In this document: one piece after another, positions 1 to 6,388 of the stretch
Layout of the letters: each line of letters starts with the position of its first letter
How positions within the stretch are numbered: the stretch's first letter is position 1
From: Deltaproteobacteria bacterium
GTDB lineage: Bacteria; Desulfobacterota; Syntrophia; Syntrophales; Smithellaceae
Assembly (NCBI GenBank): GCA_011046295.1
Contig: DSAV01000140.1
Coordinates: 1 to 8,707 of the forward strand
DNA: 8,707 nt
Reading direction: 5' to 3'
Program-made: the position numbers and the translations under genes
The notes under the pieces: generated by a model
The model's input: only the letters and a program-made list of their open reading frames with translations
Database searches by the model: none
What the model was told of the DNA's origin: nothing

Positions 1-219
1 ATGAAATCTATCGGTTACAAACAAATAATAGAATACCTGGAAGAAATTTATGACCTGGAAGAAGCCTTGCGCCGGATAAACCGCGATACCTGGCATTATG
101 CCAAGCGCCAGATGACCTGGTTTGCCGCCGATAAGGAAATACAATGGTTTGCCCCCGAATCTTATAATGAAATCAGGACAGAAGTTGGAAAATTCTTGCG
201 GGAAAACGGCTTGTATTAG
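1..219 (+). CDS. miaA: tRNA dimethylallyltransferase, C-terminal fragment (cut by window start)
   Basis: This is the last 72 residues of an open frame that runs off the left edge, so the ATG at position 1 is probably an internal Met and not the start. The segment has the typical MiaA C-terminal pattern: SIGYKQIIEYLE (about residues 3-14 of the fragment), an acidic stretch LEEALRRI, then YAKRQMTWF followed by DKEIQWF near the end. MiaA transfers a dimethylallyl group from DMAPP to N6 of A37 in tRNAs that read codons starting with U. The family is about 300 residues, so roughly three quarters of the gene is missing. It ends at a TAG and is followed by a long non-coding region, so it appears to be the last gene of an upstream unit. 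Recognition rests on motif memory. Confidence 0.85.
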   Translation: MKSIGYKQIIEYLEEIYDLEEALRRINRDTWHYAKRQMTWFAADKEIQWFAPESYNEIRTEVGKFLRENGLY

Positions 220-234
220 AGCGATGAATATTAC

Positions 235-261
235 TTGACATCGGCAGGTTATGGAGATAAT
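235..261 (+). promoter_or_regulatory. Candidate sigma70-type promoter after miaA
   Basis: A perfect -35 hexamer TTGACA at 235-240 is followed by GATAAT (5 of 6 matches to TATAAT) at 256-261, with a 15-nt spacer that is shorter than the preferred 17. Other -10 choices at better spacing (TAATTA, AATTAT) match less well. If used, transcription would begin near 268 and produce either a leader of about 315 nt before valS or an RNA of about 225-280 nt ending at one of the two hairpins. I saw no better promoter before valS: TATGAT at 558-563 has no matching -35. Confidence 0.45.
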
Positions 262-456
262 TATGCATTTCGATTTTTTGGGCGGCAAATGAGCCATCGG
301 GGCTTCCGGACGTTGAATATGATTTTTTCCCCAAAGGCGCAATAATCATGTCAATGGCGGTTTGACAAAACCCCCAGCGGGAAAATGAGCGCGTAAAGAA
401 AGGTTGATAAGCAAAAATAAACACAATTATTGGTTTTTTGGGCATCAATATCCATC

Positions 457-495
457 AGGCGAGATAAGAGGCGTGTATCTCGCTTTGCGTTTTTT
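457..495 (+). terminator. Hairpin plus T-tract, first of two before valS
   Basis: GCGAGATA (459-466) and TATCTCGC (476-483) are perfect reverse complements around a 9-nt loop. The stem extends by one G-U and one A-T pair to 457/485. It is followed by TGCG and then six T (490-495). The few bases between stem and T-run weaken a classical terminator call. CGC-TTT-GCG (481-489) directly before the T-run could form a competing small stem, so alternative folds are possible. Confidence 0.45.
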
Positions 496-558
496 AAGTG
501 GTAAATTCCCCCCAAAAACGTGTAAGAAAAAGGGCGCGAGCCCTTTTTAAGTGTAAAT
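490..558 (+). repeat. Duplicated T-tract module after each hairpin
   Basis: TTTTTTAAGTGGTAAAT (490-506) and TTTTTAAGTGTAAAT (544-558) are the same element apart from one G and one T. Each lies immediately 3' of a hairpin, so the whole unit of hairpin, T-run and AAGTG(G)TAAAT appears twice in about 100 nt. The duplication is directly visible; its meaning is unknown. Confidence 0.6.
527..548 (+). terminator. Strong intrinsic terminator-like hairpin 35 nt before valS
   Basis: AAAAAGGGC (527-535), loop GCGA (536-539) and GCCCTTTTT (540-548) form a perfect 9-bp stem closed by a GNRA-type tetraloop, with a 4-bp GC core and a T5 tract. The A-tract on the other side makes it formally bidirectional. 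Its place only 34 nt before the valS start codon leaves little room for a separate promoter, so it either ends an upstream transcript or RNA, or acts as a conditional attenuator for valS. Confidence 0.75.
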
Positions 559-582
559 ATGATTTCGGAGTGAAGAGCAAGA

Positions 583-3249
583 ATGGTTAAATCAGAAATA
601 AGCAAAGCATTTGAACCGGCGCAGGCGGAAAAAAGAATATACGATTACTGGTTGAAAAAAAATCTTTTTCGCGCGCCGGATAAAAGCGAAAAAGCTCCTT
701 TTTCCATTGTTATCCCCCCGCCCAATGTTACGGGAATGCTGCACATGGGGCACGCACTGAACAATACTTTGCAGGACATAATTATTCGCTACAAAAGAAT
801 GCAGGGTTTCAACGCTTTGTGGATGCCCGGAATGGATCATGCCGGCATTGCCACGCAAAATGTTGTGGAACAGGAACTGGCGAAAGAAGGTCTCTCGCGC
901 CATGATCTGGGACGCGAAAAATTTATCGCGCGCGTCTGGGAGTGGAAGGAAAAATACGGCGGCGTCATTATCAATCAATTAAAACGTCTGGGCTGCTCGT
1001 GTGATTGGAAAAGAGAACGCTTTACCATGGATGAAGGGCTTTCGCAGGCGGTAAGGGAAGTCTTTGTCAAGCTTTATGAAGATGATTTGATTTACCAGGG
1101 GGATTATATTGTGAACTGGTGCCCCCGCTGCCGCACGGCCATTTCCGATCTGGAAGTGGAATTTGTGCCCGAAGCGAGTTGCTTGTGGAATATCGGATAT
1201 CCTCTGGCCGACGGCAAAGGCGAAATTGTTGTGGCGACAACGCGGCCCGAAACAATGCTGGGCGATACCGCGGTTGCCGTAAATCCCAAGGATAAAAGAT
1301 ACAAAGATAAAATCGGCAAATTCGTAATTCTGCCTCTGATGAACAGAAAAATACCGATTATCGCCGATGACTACGTGGCGATGGATTTTGGTTCCGGCGC
1401 GCTGAAAATCACGCCGGGTTCGGACCCCAATGACTTCGCGATAGCCCAGCGTCATAATCTGGAAGTAATCACCATTATGGACGAAAGCGGTGTTATTAAC
1501 AGCAAGGGCGGCATTTATGAAGGGCAGGAAAGATATGAAGCCAGAAAAAATATCATAGCCGATTTGGAAAAAGGAAAATATCTCATTTCCACGGATCCGT
1601 ATTCTCACAGTGTCGGACAGTGTTACCGCTGTAAAACGGATATTGAGCCGATGGTTTCCAAACAGTGGTTTGTCAAAATCCAGCCGTTGGCCAAGCAGGC
1701 GATTAAGGCGGTTGTTCAGGAAAAGACTAAAATAATTCCGAAATCATGGGAAACGACATATTTTGAATGGATGAATAATATCCGCGACTGGTGCATTTCC
1801 CGTCAGCTTTGGTGGGGGCATCGAATTCCCGTTTGGTACTGTGATGCCTGTTCGAAGGTGATTGTTTCTACGGTTGAACCGAAAAAATGTCCTGATTGCA
1901 AAAGCAGCTCCCTTAGACAGGATGAGGATGTGCTGGACACCTGGTTCAGTTCGGCTCTGTGGCCTTTTTCCACGCTCGGCTGGCCGAAGAAGACAAAATC
2001 AGTTAAGACATTTTACCCGACATCGTTGCTGGTAACGGGTTTTGATATTTTGTTTTTCTGGGTCGCCCGCATGATGATGATGGGTCTTTACGTGATGAAA
2101 GACGTGCCTTTCCGGGAGGTGTATCTGCATGCCCTGGTCAGGGATGAAAAAGGTGAAAAAATGAGTAAATCCAGCGGAAATATTATTGACCCGCTGGTGA
2201 TGATTGACCAATACGGCACTGATGCGTTTCGTTTTGCGCTGGCGGCATATACGGCGCAGGGCAGGGACGTGCGCATGTCTCCGGAAAGAATCGAAGGATA
2301 CAAGTTCTTCGTAAATAAAATATGGAACGCCGCGAAACTGGCGCTGGCCAATCTCGAAGATTATGATGCCAAAAGCGCGGCAAGCGCCAAAGACACGCTT
2401 CCCGAAAAATGGATTAAAGCCAAACTTAACAAGGCGATAGAAGAAGTCAATAAAAACCTGGATGAATACCGGTTCAACGAAGCGGCTGGAACGATTTACC
2501 GTTTTATCTGGCATGAATTCTGCGACTGGTATCTGGAATTGATAAAGCCCGCTCTTTACGGGAAGAAAAACGCGCCGCAGCGTAAAGCCGCGCAACGCGC
2601 GATGCATGACACTTTTAAAATTATTCTGCAGCTTTTGCATCCTTTTATGCCTTTTGTCAGCGAGGAGTTGTGGCAGGCGTTCACGCAAGGACGTGAAGAT
2701 TCTATTATGGTAAGCGCATTTCCCGAACCGGATAAAGCATTCAGGAAATCCAAGGCGTATAAAGACATGCAATACATCATGGATATAATCACAAGCATAC
2801 GCAATATCCGCGGTGAAATGAGAATACCGCCATCTACTAAACTGCAGGTTTTTATTTCTGTCGGTGATGAGTCTCAGAAAAAGGTTGTGGAAAAATGCCA
2901 AAATTACATAATTAACCTGGCCAACGTCAATGAGATTGGTGTTGAAGTGGCTATGGCAGAACCGAAAGGTGTTGCCACGGGAGTTATCGGCTCGACAAAA
3001 ATATTTATTCCGCTGGCCGGAATCGTCGATATTTCCGGCGAAAAATTTCGTCTGGAAAAGGAATTGGCAAAGGTTGGAAAGGAACTGCAGCAGTCCATAA
3101 AAAAATTAGCCAACCGTGACTTTATGGAAAAAGCCGCGCCGGCGGTAATAAAAAAAGAGGAAGAAAAATCTGAGGAACTAAAACATCGCCATGTGGCCTT
3201 GGAAAGCGCACTGAATAAATTAAGTGAGATTGATATTCAGCCAGGATAA
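583..3249 (+). CDS. valS: Valyl-tRNA synthetase
   Basis: This class I aminoacyl-tRNA synthetase charges tRNA-Val in the cytoplasm and proofreads misactivated threonine. The 888-aa length is normal for bacterial ValS. Visible features in order: PPPNVTG followed by the HIGH-type HMGH (54-57); the CP1 editing domain, with TTRPETMLGDTAVAV (219-233); paired cysteines C180/C183, C347/C350, C420/C423 and C436/C439 that suggest zinc knuckles; DWCISRQLWWGHRIP (402-416); the KMSKS loop (526-530); a tRNA-anticodon-binding helical domain (about 610-780); and a charged coiled-coil tail (about 820-885) that contacts tRNA. An in-frame TGA at 571 leaves ATG 583 as the first possible start. GGAG at 567-570 is 12 nt away, while GAAGAG at 572-577 is better spaced. 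It opens the cofactor cluster; two hairpins upstream suggest possible attenuation. Confidence 0.98.
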   Translation: MVKSEISKAFEPAQAEKRIYDYWLKKNLFRAPDKSEKAPFSIVIPPPNVTGMLHMGHALNNTLQDIIIRYKRMQGFNALWMPGMDHAGIATQNVVEQELAKEGLSRHDLGREKFIARVWEWKEKYGGVIINQLKRLGCSCDWKRERFTMDEGLSQAVREVFVKLYEDDLIYQGDYIVNWCPRCRTAISDLEVEFVPEASCLWNIGYPLADGKGEIVVATTRPETMLGDTAVAVNPKDKRYKDKIGKFVILPLMNRKIPIIADDYVAMDFGSGALKITPGSDPNDFAIAQRHNLEVITIMDESGVINSKGGIYEGQERYEARKNIIADLEKGKYLISTDPYSHSVGQCYRCKTDIEPMVSKQWFVKIQPLAKQAIKAVVQEKTKIIPKSWETTYFEWMNNIRDWCISRQLWWGHRIPVWYCDACSKVIVSTVEPKKCPDCKSSSLRQDEDVLDTWFSSALWPFSTLGWPKKTKSVKTFYPTSLLVTGFDILFFWVARMMMMGLYVMKDVPFREVYLHALVRDEKGEKMSKSSGNIIDPLVMIDQYGTDAFRFALAAYTAQGRDVRMSPERIEGYKFFVNKIWNAAKLALANLEDYDAKSAASAKDTLPEKWIKAKLNKAIEEVNKNLDEYRFNEAAGTIYRFIWHEFCDWYLELIKPALYGKKNAPQRKAAQRAMHDTFKIILQLLHPFMPFVSEELWQAFTQGREDSIMVSAFPEPDKAFRKSKAYKDMQYIMDIITSIRNIRGEMRIPPSTKLQVFISVGDESQKKVVEKCQNYIINLANVNEIGVEVAMAEPKGVATGVIGSTKIFIPLAGIVDISGEKFRLEKELAKVGKELQQSIKKLANRDFMEKAAPAVIKKEEEKSEELKHRHVALESALNKLSEIDIQPG

Positions 3250-3261
3250 TCATAATAAGTA

Positions 3262-4116
3262 ATGAATAATAAAAATAATTACGCTCAGATAAAGCGCTTA
3301 ATAGAAGCGGCTTTGAAAGAGGATATCGGCGCGGGTGACATAACCACGAAGGGCATTGTCCACTCCCGGACGCGAGGCTATGCCGAAGCACTTGCCAAGG
3401 AAGAATTCATCGTGGCCGGGATAGGTGTTTTCAGACAAGTATTTCTCATTCATGATAGGCGCATCAGATTAAAAGGTCTTGCCCGTGACGGAAAAAGGGT
3501 GAAAAAAGGCGAAATTCTTGCCCGTTTGGAGGGGCCTTTGGTTTCCATCCTCGCCGCGGAACGAGTGGCGCTTAATTTATTCCAAAGAATGTGCGGTATA
3601 GCCACTTTGACGAACCGATTCGTACGGGCAGTCGCCAAGACAGGCGCAAAAATTATGGATACGCGAAAAACAGTTCCCGGTTTGCGGCTCTTGGACAAAA
3701 TGGCCGTGAAAATCGGTGGCGGTGTCAATCACCGCATGGGGCTTTATGACGCCGTGCTCATCAAGGATAATCATATAGCCGCGGCCGGAAGCATAACGGA
3801 AGCGGTAAAAAGGCAAAAGACAGCTTTGCGCAAAAAGATAAAAATTGAAGTAGAAACAAAAAATTTAAGGGAAGTGCGAGAAGCGCTGGATTGCGGTGTG
3901 GATATCATTATGCTGGATAATATGTCACTTGCTCAAATGAAAAAAGCGGTCAATCTGATTGAGGGAAAGGCGCTTTTGGAGGCTTCCGGCAATATGAATC
4001 TCAAGAGAGTTGCCGCCGTGGCGGAAACCGGGGTGGATTTTATTTCCGTGGGGCAAATCACTCATTCGGTGCGCGCGGCGGATGTTTCATTGAAAATCAA
4101 GGAAAAGCAAAGATAA
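3262..4116 (+). CDS. nadC: Nicotinate-nucleotide pyrophosphorylase (carboxylating), quinolinate phosphoribosyltransferase
   Basis: It converts quinolinate and PRPP to nicotinate mononucleotide, CO2 and PPi in de novo NAD synthesis. The 284-aa length is usual. Signature blocks: EDIGAGDITT (20-29), ERVALNLFQRMCGIAT (100-115), TRKTVPGLR (134-142, with the phosphate/quinolinate-binding Arg and Lys), GGGVNHRMGLYDAVLIKDNH (152-171), EVE (196-198), DIIMLDN (214-220), EASGNM (240-245) and ISVGQITHS (261-269). The usual family form of the last block is closer to VGALTHS, so Q-I is a mild variation. Stops TAA-TAA at 3253-3258 force ATG 3262 as the first start. No good Shine-Dalgarno is seen, and the 12-nt gap from valS suggests translational coupling. 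No nadA or nadB is in the window. Confidence 0.97.
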   Translation: MNNKNNYAQIKRLIEAALKEDIGAGDITTKGIVHSRTRGYAEALAKEEFIVAGIGVFRQVFLIHDRRIRLKGLARDGKRVKKGEILARLEGPLVSILAAERVALNLFQRMCGIATLTNRFVRAVAKTGAKIMDTRKTVPGLRLLDKMAVKIGGGVNHRMGLYDAVLIKDNHIAAAGSITEAVKRQKTALRKKIKIEVETKNLREVREALDCGVDIIMLDNMSLAQMKKAVNLIEGKALLEASGNMNLKRVAAVAETGVDFISVGQITHSVRAADVSLKIKEKQR

Positions 4117-4143
4117 TAAAAATAACAAATAAATGGAGTGTAT

Positions 4144-4650
4144 ATGGCTATTGAACAAACGTTAATATTGATCAAACCGGATGGACTTATAAAATCTCTT
4201 ACCGGAAATGTTATCAGCAGGTTATCTGAAGCGAAATTAACAATTATGGGCGCTAAAGTTGTGAGGGTCAGCAGGGATTTGGCGGAAAAGCATTATGAAC
4301 ACCTCAGAGAAAAACCTTTTTTTGAAGAATTGTTAAATTATATCATGGGAGACGTGCATAAGACTTACCGTGTTCTCGCGCTGGTTTATCAAGGCGAAGA
4401 TGCGATTACAAAAATTAGAGATGTTGTAGGAGAAACTGATCCTGAAAAAGCGAATCCCGTGTCGATAAGGGGAGCCTATGGAAGAGTTACGCGCGCAGGC
4501 GTTTTTGAAAATGTCGTGCACGCATCCTCCAGCCCGGAAGACGCCGAAAAAGAGATAAAACTCTGGTTCATGCCGGATGAAATTGTTGAAGACTTGTATC
4601 CCATAAAAAAAATTACGCTAAATAATGTAAAACAAACAGTGTGGGCGTGA
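4144..4650 (+). CDS. ndk: Nucleoside diphosphate kinase, variant with insertion and C-terminal extension
   Basis: Ndk moves the gamma phosphate between nucleoside tri- and diphosphates through a phosphohistidine. I chose ATG 4144 because GGAG at 4135-4138 is 5 nt upstream; the GTG at 4138 overlaps that site. The protein is then 168 aa, against about 140 in common bacterial Ndk. Landmarks: TLILIKPDG with Lys11, HYEHLREKPFF (50-60), R92 and ETDPEKA, SIRGAYG with R108, and catalytic His126 in NVVHASSS. Two oddities stand out. There is a short insertion, GDVHKTYRV (69-77), where common Ndk passes quickly from the helix to the VLEG-type strand. There is also a tail after the usual end (about 141-168, WFMPDEIVEDLYPIKK onward). 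The HGSDS active-site block reads HASSS. Still very likely an active Ndk, though the substitution leaves some doubt. Confidence 0.9.
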   Translation: MAIEQTLILIKPDGLIKSLTGNVISRLSEAKLTIMGAKVVRVSRDLAEKHYEHLREKPFFEELLNYIMGDVHKTYRVLALVYQGEDAITKIRDVVGETDPEKANPVSIRGAYGRVTRAGVFENVVHASSSPEDAEKEIKLWFMPDEIVEDLYPIKKITLNNVKQTVWA

Positions 4651-4778
4651 TTAAAGAAAAGCACGTAGAAAAAAGCCCGTCTTCTGGCCGCCAGAAAAAT
4701 AATCTAGCAAAAAAGCACTATGATATACTTTTCTTCGGTGCATCTGTTTTTTTATGGATATTAATTTTCAAGTATTGA
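4647..4778 (+). CDS. Possible 43-aa small membrane-type protein between ndk and birA
   Basis: An open frame starts at a GTG that overlaps the ndk stop (GTGA, 4647-4650) and ends at TGA 4776-4778, inside the birA start region. The first half is polar and basic (IKEKHVEKSPSSGRQKNN); the second half is hydrophobic and could span a membrane once (DILFFGASVFLWILIF). The stop-start overlap suggests translation coupled to ndk. The frame fills an otherwise unexplained gap of about 100 nt and reaches birA, which has no recognisable ribosome binding site of its own. Against it: no clear Shine-Dalgarno, short length, and a T-rich stretch will look hydrophobic by chance. No family recognised. Confidence 0.3.
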   Translation: MIKEKHVEKSPSSGRQKNNLAKKHYDILFFGASVFLWILIFKY

Positions 4779-5548
4779 GAAAGAAACTTGCCGGAAAAAA
4801 AATCGGTCATAAAATCCATTATTACCCGGAAACAGGTTCAACCAATGATCGCGCGTTTGAACTTGGCATTGCCGGCGCGCCGGAAGGTACGGTTGTTATC
4901 GCGGACAGGCAGAGTACCGGCAGAGGTAGATTGCAAAGAAACTGGCATTCGCCCGGCGGCGTTAATATTTACACATCCATAATTTTGAGACCGAAAATGG
5001 AAGCGAATGCCGCGCCGCGGGTTTCTATAACGGCAGGCGTGGCTATCGCGGAAATACTGGATGAATATTTTACGGCAAAAGTGCATCTCAAATGGCCCAA
5101 CGATGTTATTCTAAACGGGAAAAAAGTGTGCGGGATGCTTTCCCAATTGAAAATTTTGGGGAATTTCATAGATTTTATCGTTTTAGGCGTTGGAATAAAC
5201 GTGAATATCGGCAAAGAGGACTTTCCGCCGGAGTTAAGGGGGCTTGCCACTTCTCTTGCCGCAGAGGCGGGCAGGCGCTTTTCCCGTGAAAAAATTACGA
5301 TTAGCCTTTATGAAAATCTGGCAAAATGGTATGAAGTGCTGACGACAGAAGGCTTTAGAAAAATAAAAGATAAGTGGTTGAGCATGGCGCCGATGATTGG
5401 GTGCGCCGTGTCGATTGCTTTTATAAACGAGGTAATAAGCGGAAACGCCCGCGGCATAGATGATGACGGCTCGCTGGTAATCGAAACTGGTAATGGAAAA
5501 GAAAGAAAAGTATCCGCGGGTGATGCGACTGTATTAAGGGAGAAATAA
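4754..5548 (+). CDS. birA: Biotin--[acetyl-CoA-carboxylase] ligase, monofunctional (no DNA-binding domain)
   Basis: It activates biotin as biotinyl-5'-AMP and attaches it to the lysine of biotin carboxyl carrier domains. The 264 aa correspond to catalytic and C-terminal domains only; the N-terminal winged helix of repressor-type BirA (about 320 aa in E. coli) is absent, so transcriptional repression is unlikely. Motifs: ETGSTND (26-32), the glycine-rich biotinyl-AMP loop GRGRLQRNWHSP (56-67), KWPND (113-117), GKKVCGML (122-129), which carries the usual catalytic-site lysine and has a Cys where Ala is frequent, GVGINVN (145-151), and an SH3-like C-terminal domain (about 212-264). ATG 4754 is the first start after an in-frame TGA at 4721. 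It lacks a visible Shine-Dalgarno and may be coupled to the preceding small frame. It is followed in the same frame by coaX. Confidence 0.95.
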   Translation: MDINFQVLRKKLAGKKIGHKIHYYPETGSTNDRAFELGIAGAPEGTVVIADRQSTGRGRLQRNWHSPGGVNIYTSIILRPKMEANAAPRVSITAGVAIAEILDEYFTAKVHLKWPNDVILNGKKVCGMLSQLKILGNFIDFIVLGVGINVNIGKEDFPPELRGLATSLAAEAGRRFSREKITISLYENLAKWYEVLTTEGFRKIKDKWLSMAPMIGCAVSIAFINEVISGNARGIDDDGSLVIETGNGKERKVSAGDATVLREK

Positions 5549-5551
5549 AAA

Positions 5552-6340
5552 ATGTTGCTGGTCATAGATGTAGGAAACACCAACACGGTATTGGGGCTTT
5601 ATGATTCGGACAAGCTGGTTCATGATTGGCGTATCCGGACGGAAGTAGACCATACCGTTGATGAATACGGCATGCTTATTTTCAACCTGTACCAATCCAG
5701 CAGAATGAAGATAGAAGAAATAAAGGAAATTAAAGCCATCATCATTTCCTGTGTTGTGCCGCCCATGCTAAATATTCTGGAGCCCTTATGCGTAAAATAT
5801 TTTAATGTAAAGCCCATGATAGTGGGACCGGGCATAAAAACAGGAATGCCTATATATTATGATAATCCCAAAGAAGTAGGCGCAGATAGAATCGTCAACG
5901 CTGTGGCGGCATACAATAAATACCGCCGGGCGGCAATAATCATCGATTTCGGCACGGCGACTACCTTTGATTATATTTCGCCCAAGGGGGAATATATGGG
6001 CGGATGCATCGCCCCGGGCATTCTGATATCGAGCGAAGCTTTATTCAGGCGCGCGGCGAAACTACCCCGCGTGGAATTCAGCAAGCCGAAATCAGCAATC
6101 ACCAAAGACACGGTGAGCGCCATGCAGGCCGGTATCATTTACGGCTACGCCGGTCTCATTGACGGAATAGTCGGGAGGATCAAAGCGGAAGCAAAAACAG
6201 ACCCGTTGGTTATTGCCACGGGCGGACTGGCGGACGTTATCGCCCCGGAAACGAAATGCGTGGATGAAGTCGAGAAAATGCTTACATTGGAAGGCTTGAG
6301 AATAATTTATAACTTAAACAGCAAAGTATTACAGGTCTAA
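5552..6340 (+). CDS. coaX: Type III pantothenate kinase
   Basis: It phosphorylates pantothenate with ATP, the first and usually controlling step of CoA synthesis. Type III enzymes belong to the ASKHA fold, need a monovalent cation, and are not feedback-inhibited by CoA. The 262-aa length is typical. Motifs: the phosphate-1 loop DVGNTNTVLGLY (6-17), SCVVP (66-70), GADR (110-113) in the pantothenate site, the phosphate-2 block IDFGTATTFD (131-140) with its catalytic-region Asp, GGCIAPG (150-156), QAGIIYGYAGLIDGI (192-206), ATGGLA (222-227) and LTLEGL (244-249). AAGGGAG at 5536-5542 sits 9 nt before the ATG and overlaps the end of birA, only 3 nt after the birA stop and in the same frame. With coaE next, the first and last CoA steps are co-located. 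Confidence 0.97.
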   Translation: MLLVIDVGNTNTVLGLYDSDKLVHDWRIRTEVDHTVDEYGMLIFNLYQSSRMKIEEIKEIKAIIISCVVPPMLNILEPLCVKYFNVKPMIVGPGIKTGMPIYYDNPKEVGADRIVNAVAAYNKYRRAAIIIDFGTATTFDYISPKGEYMGGCIAPGILISSEALFRRAAKLPRVEFSKPKSAITKDTVSAMQAGIIYGYAGLIDGIVGRIKAEAKTDPLVIATGGLADVIAPETKCVDEVEKMLTLEGLRIIYNLNSKVLQV

Positions 6341-6388
6341 AGGCTTTGTGATTGCAATATTTATGTAACTGTAGATAAAGGAGTAAAA

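Larger units (their letters stand above)
220..582 (+). other. Gene-free leader/intergenic region between miaA and valS
   Basis: No convincing protein is seen in 363 nt on either strand; the + frames give only very short peptides, such as 13 codons from ATG 251. The region is structured. TTGA (313-316) plus ATGATT (319-324) can pair with AATCAT (344-349) plus TCAA (351-354), giving a 4+6 bp stem with a small internal loop. AGCC (292-295) can pair with GGCT (301-304). TTTTTTGGGC occurs at 274-283 and again at 434-443, each followed some ten bases later by CCATC. The downstream end carries two terminator-like hairpins, annotated separately. I see no T-box signature: a TGGTA occurs at 499-503 but is followed by AAT, not CC. 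The region could be a long valS 5' leader or an independent small RNA gene. Confidence 0.6.

Noticed and set aside
349..366. Short peptide ATG-TCA-ATG-GCG-GTT-TGA as a valine leader peptide
   Set aside because: Only one Val codon is present and there is no good ribosome binding site, so it is not a convincing attenuation peptide.
497..510. T-box-like TGGTA before valS
   Set aside because: The T-box core needs UGGNACC. Here TGGTA is followed by AAT, and no Stem I or specifier loop is evident.
173..605. Two minus-strand open frames (84 and 91 codons) across the miaA-valS spacer
   Set aside because: They overlap each other and extend into miaA or valS. They lack ribosome binding sites and recognisable motifs, and the strong hairpins fall inside one of them.
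979..1608. A 209-codon minus-strand open frame inside valS
   Set aside because: It is antisense to the ValS editing domain, with low-complexity composition and no motif, so it is a shadow frame.
1999..2901. A 300-codon open frame on the minus strand
   Set aside because: It lies wholly inside valS, whose product carries family motifs throughout. The minus-strand translation has no recognisable domain and is a shadow of codon bias.
4138..4143. GTG 4138 as the ndk start
   Set aside because: It overlaps the GGAG that is correctly spaced for ATG 4144, and the family's N terminus fits MAIEQTLILIKPDG.
4682..4696. TTCTGG/CCAGAA hairpin between ndk and birA as a terminator
   Set aside because: The stem is 6 bp with a 3-nt loop and is followed by an A-run instead of T; it does not look like an intrinsic terminator in either direction.
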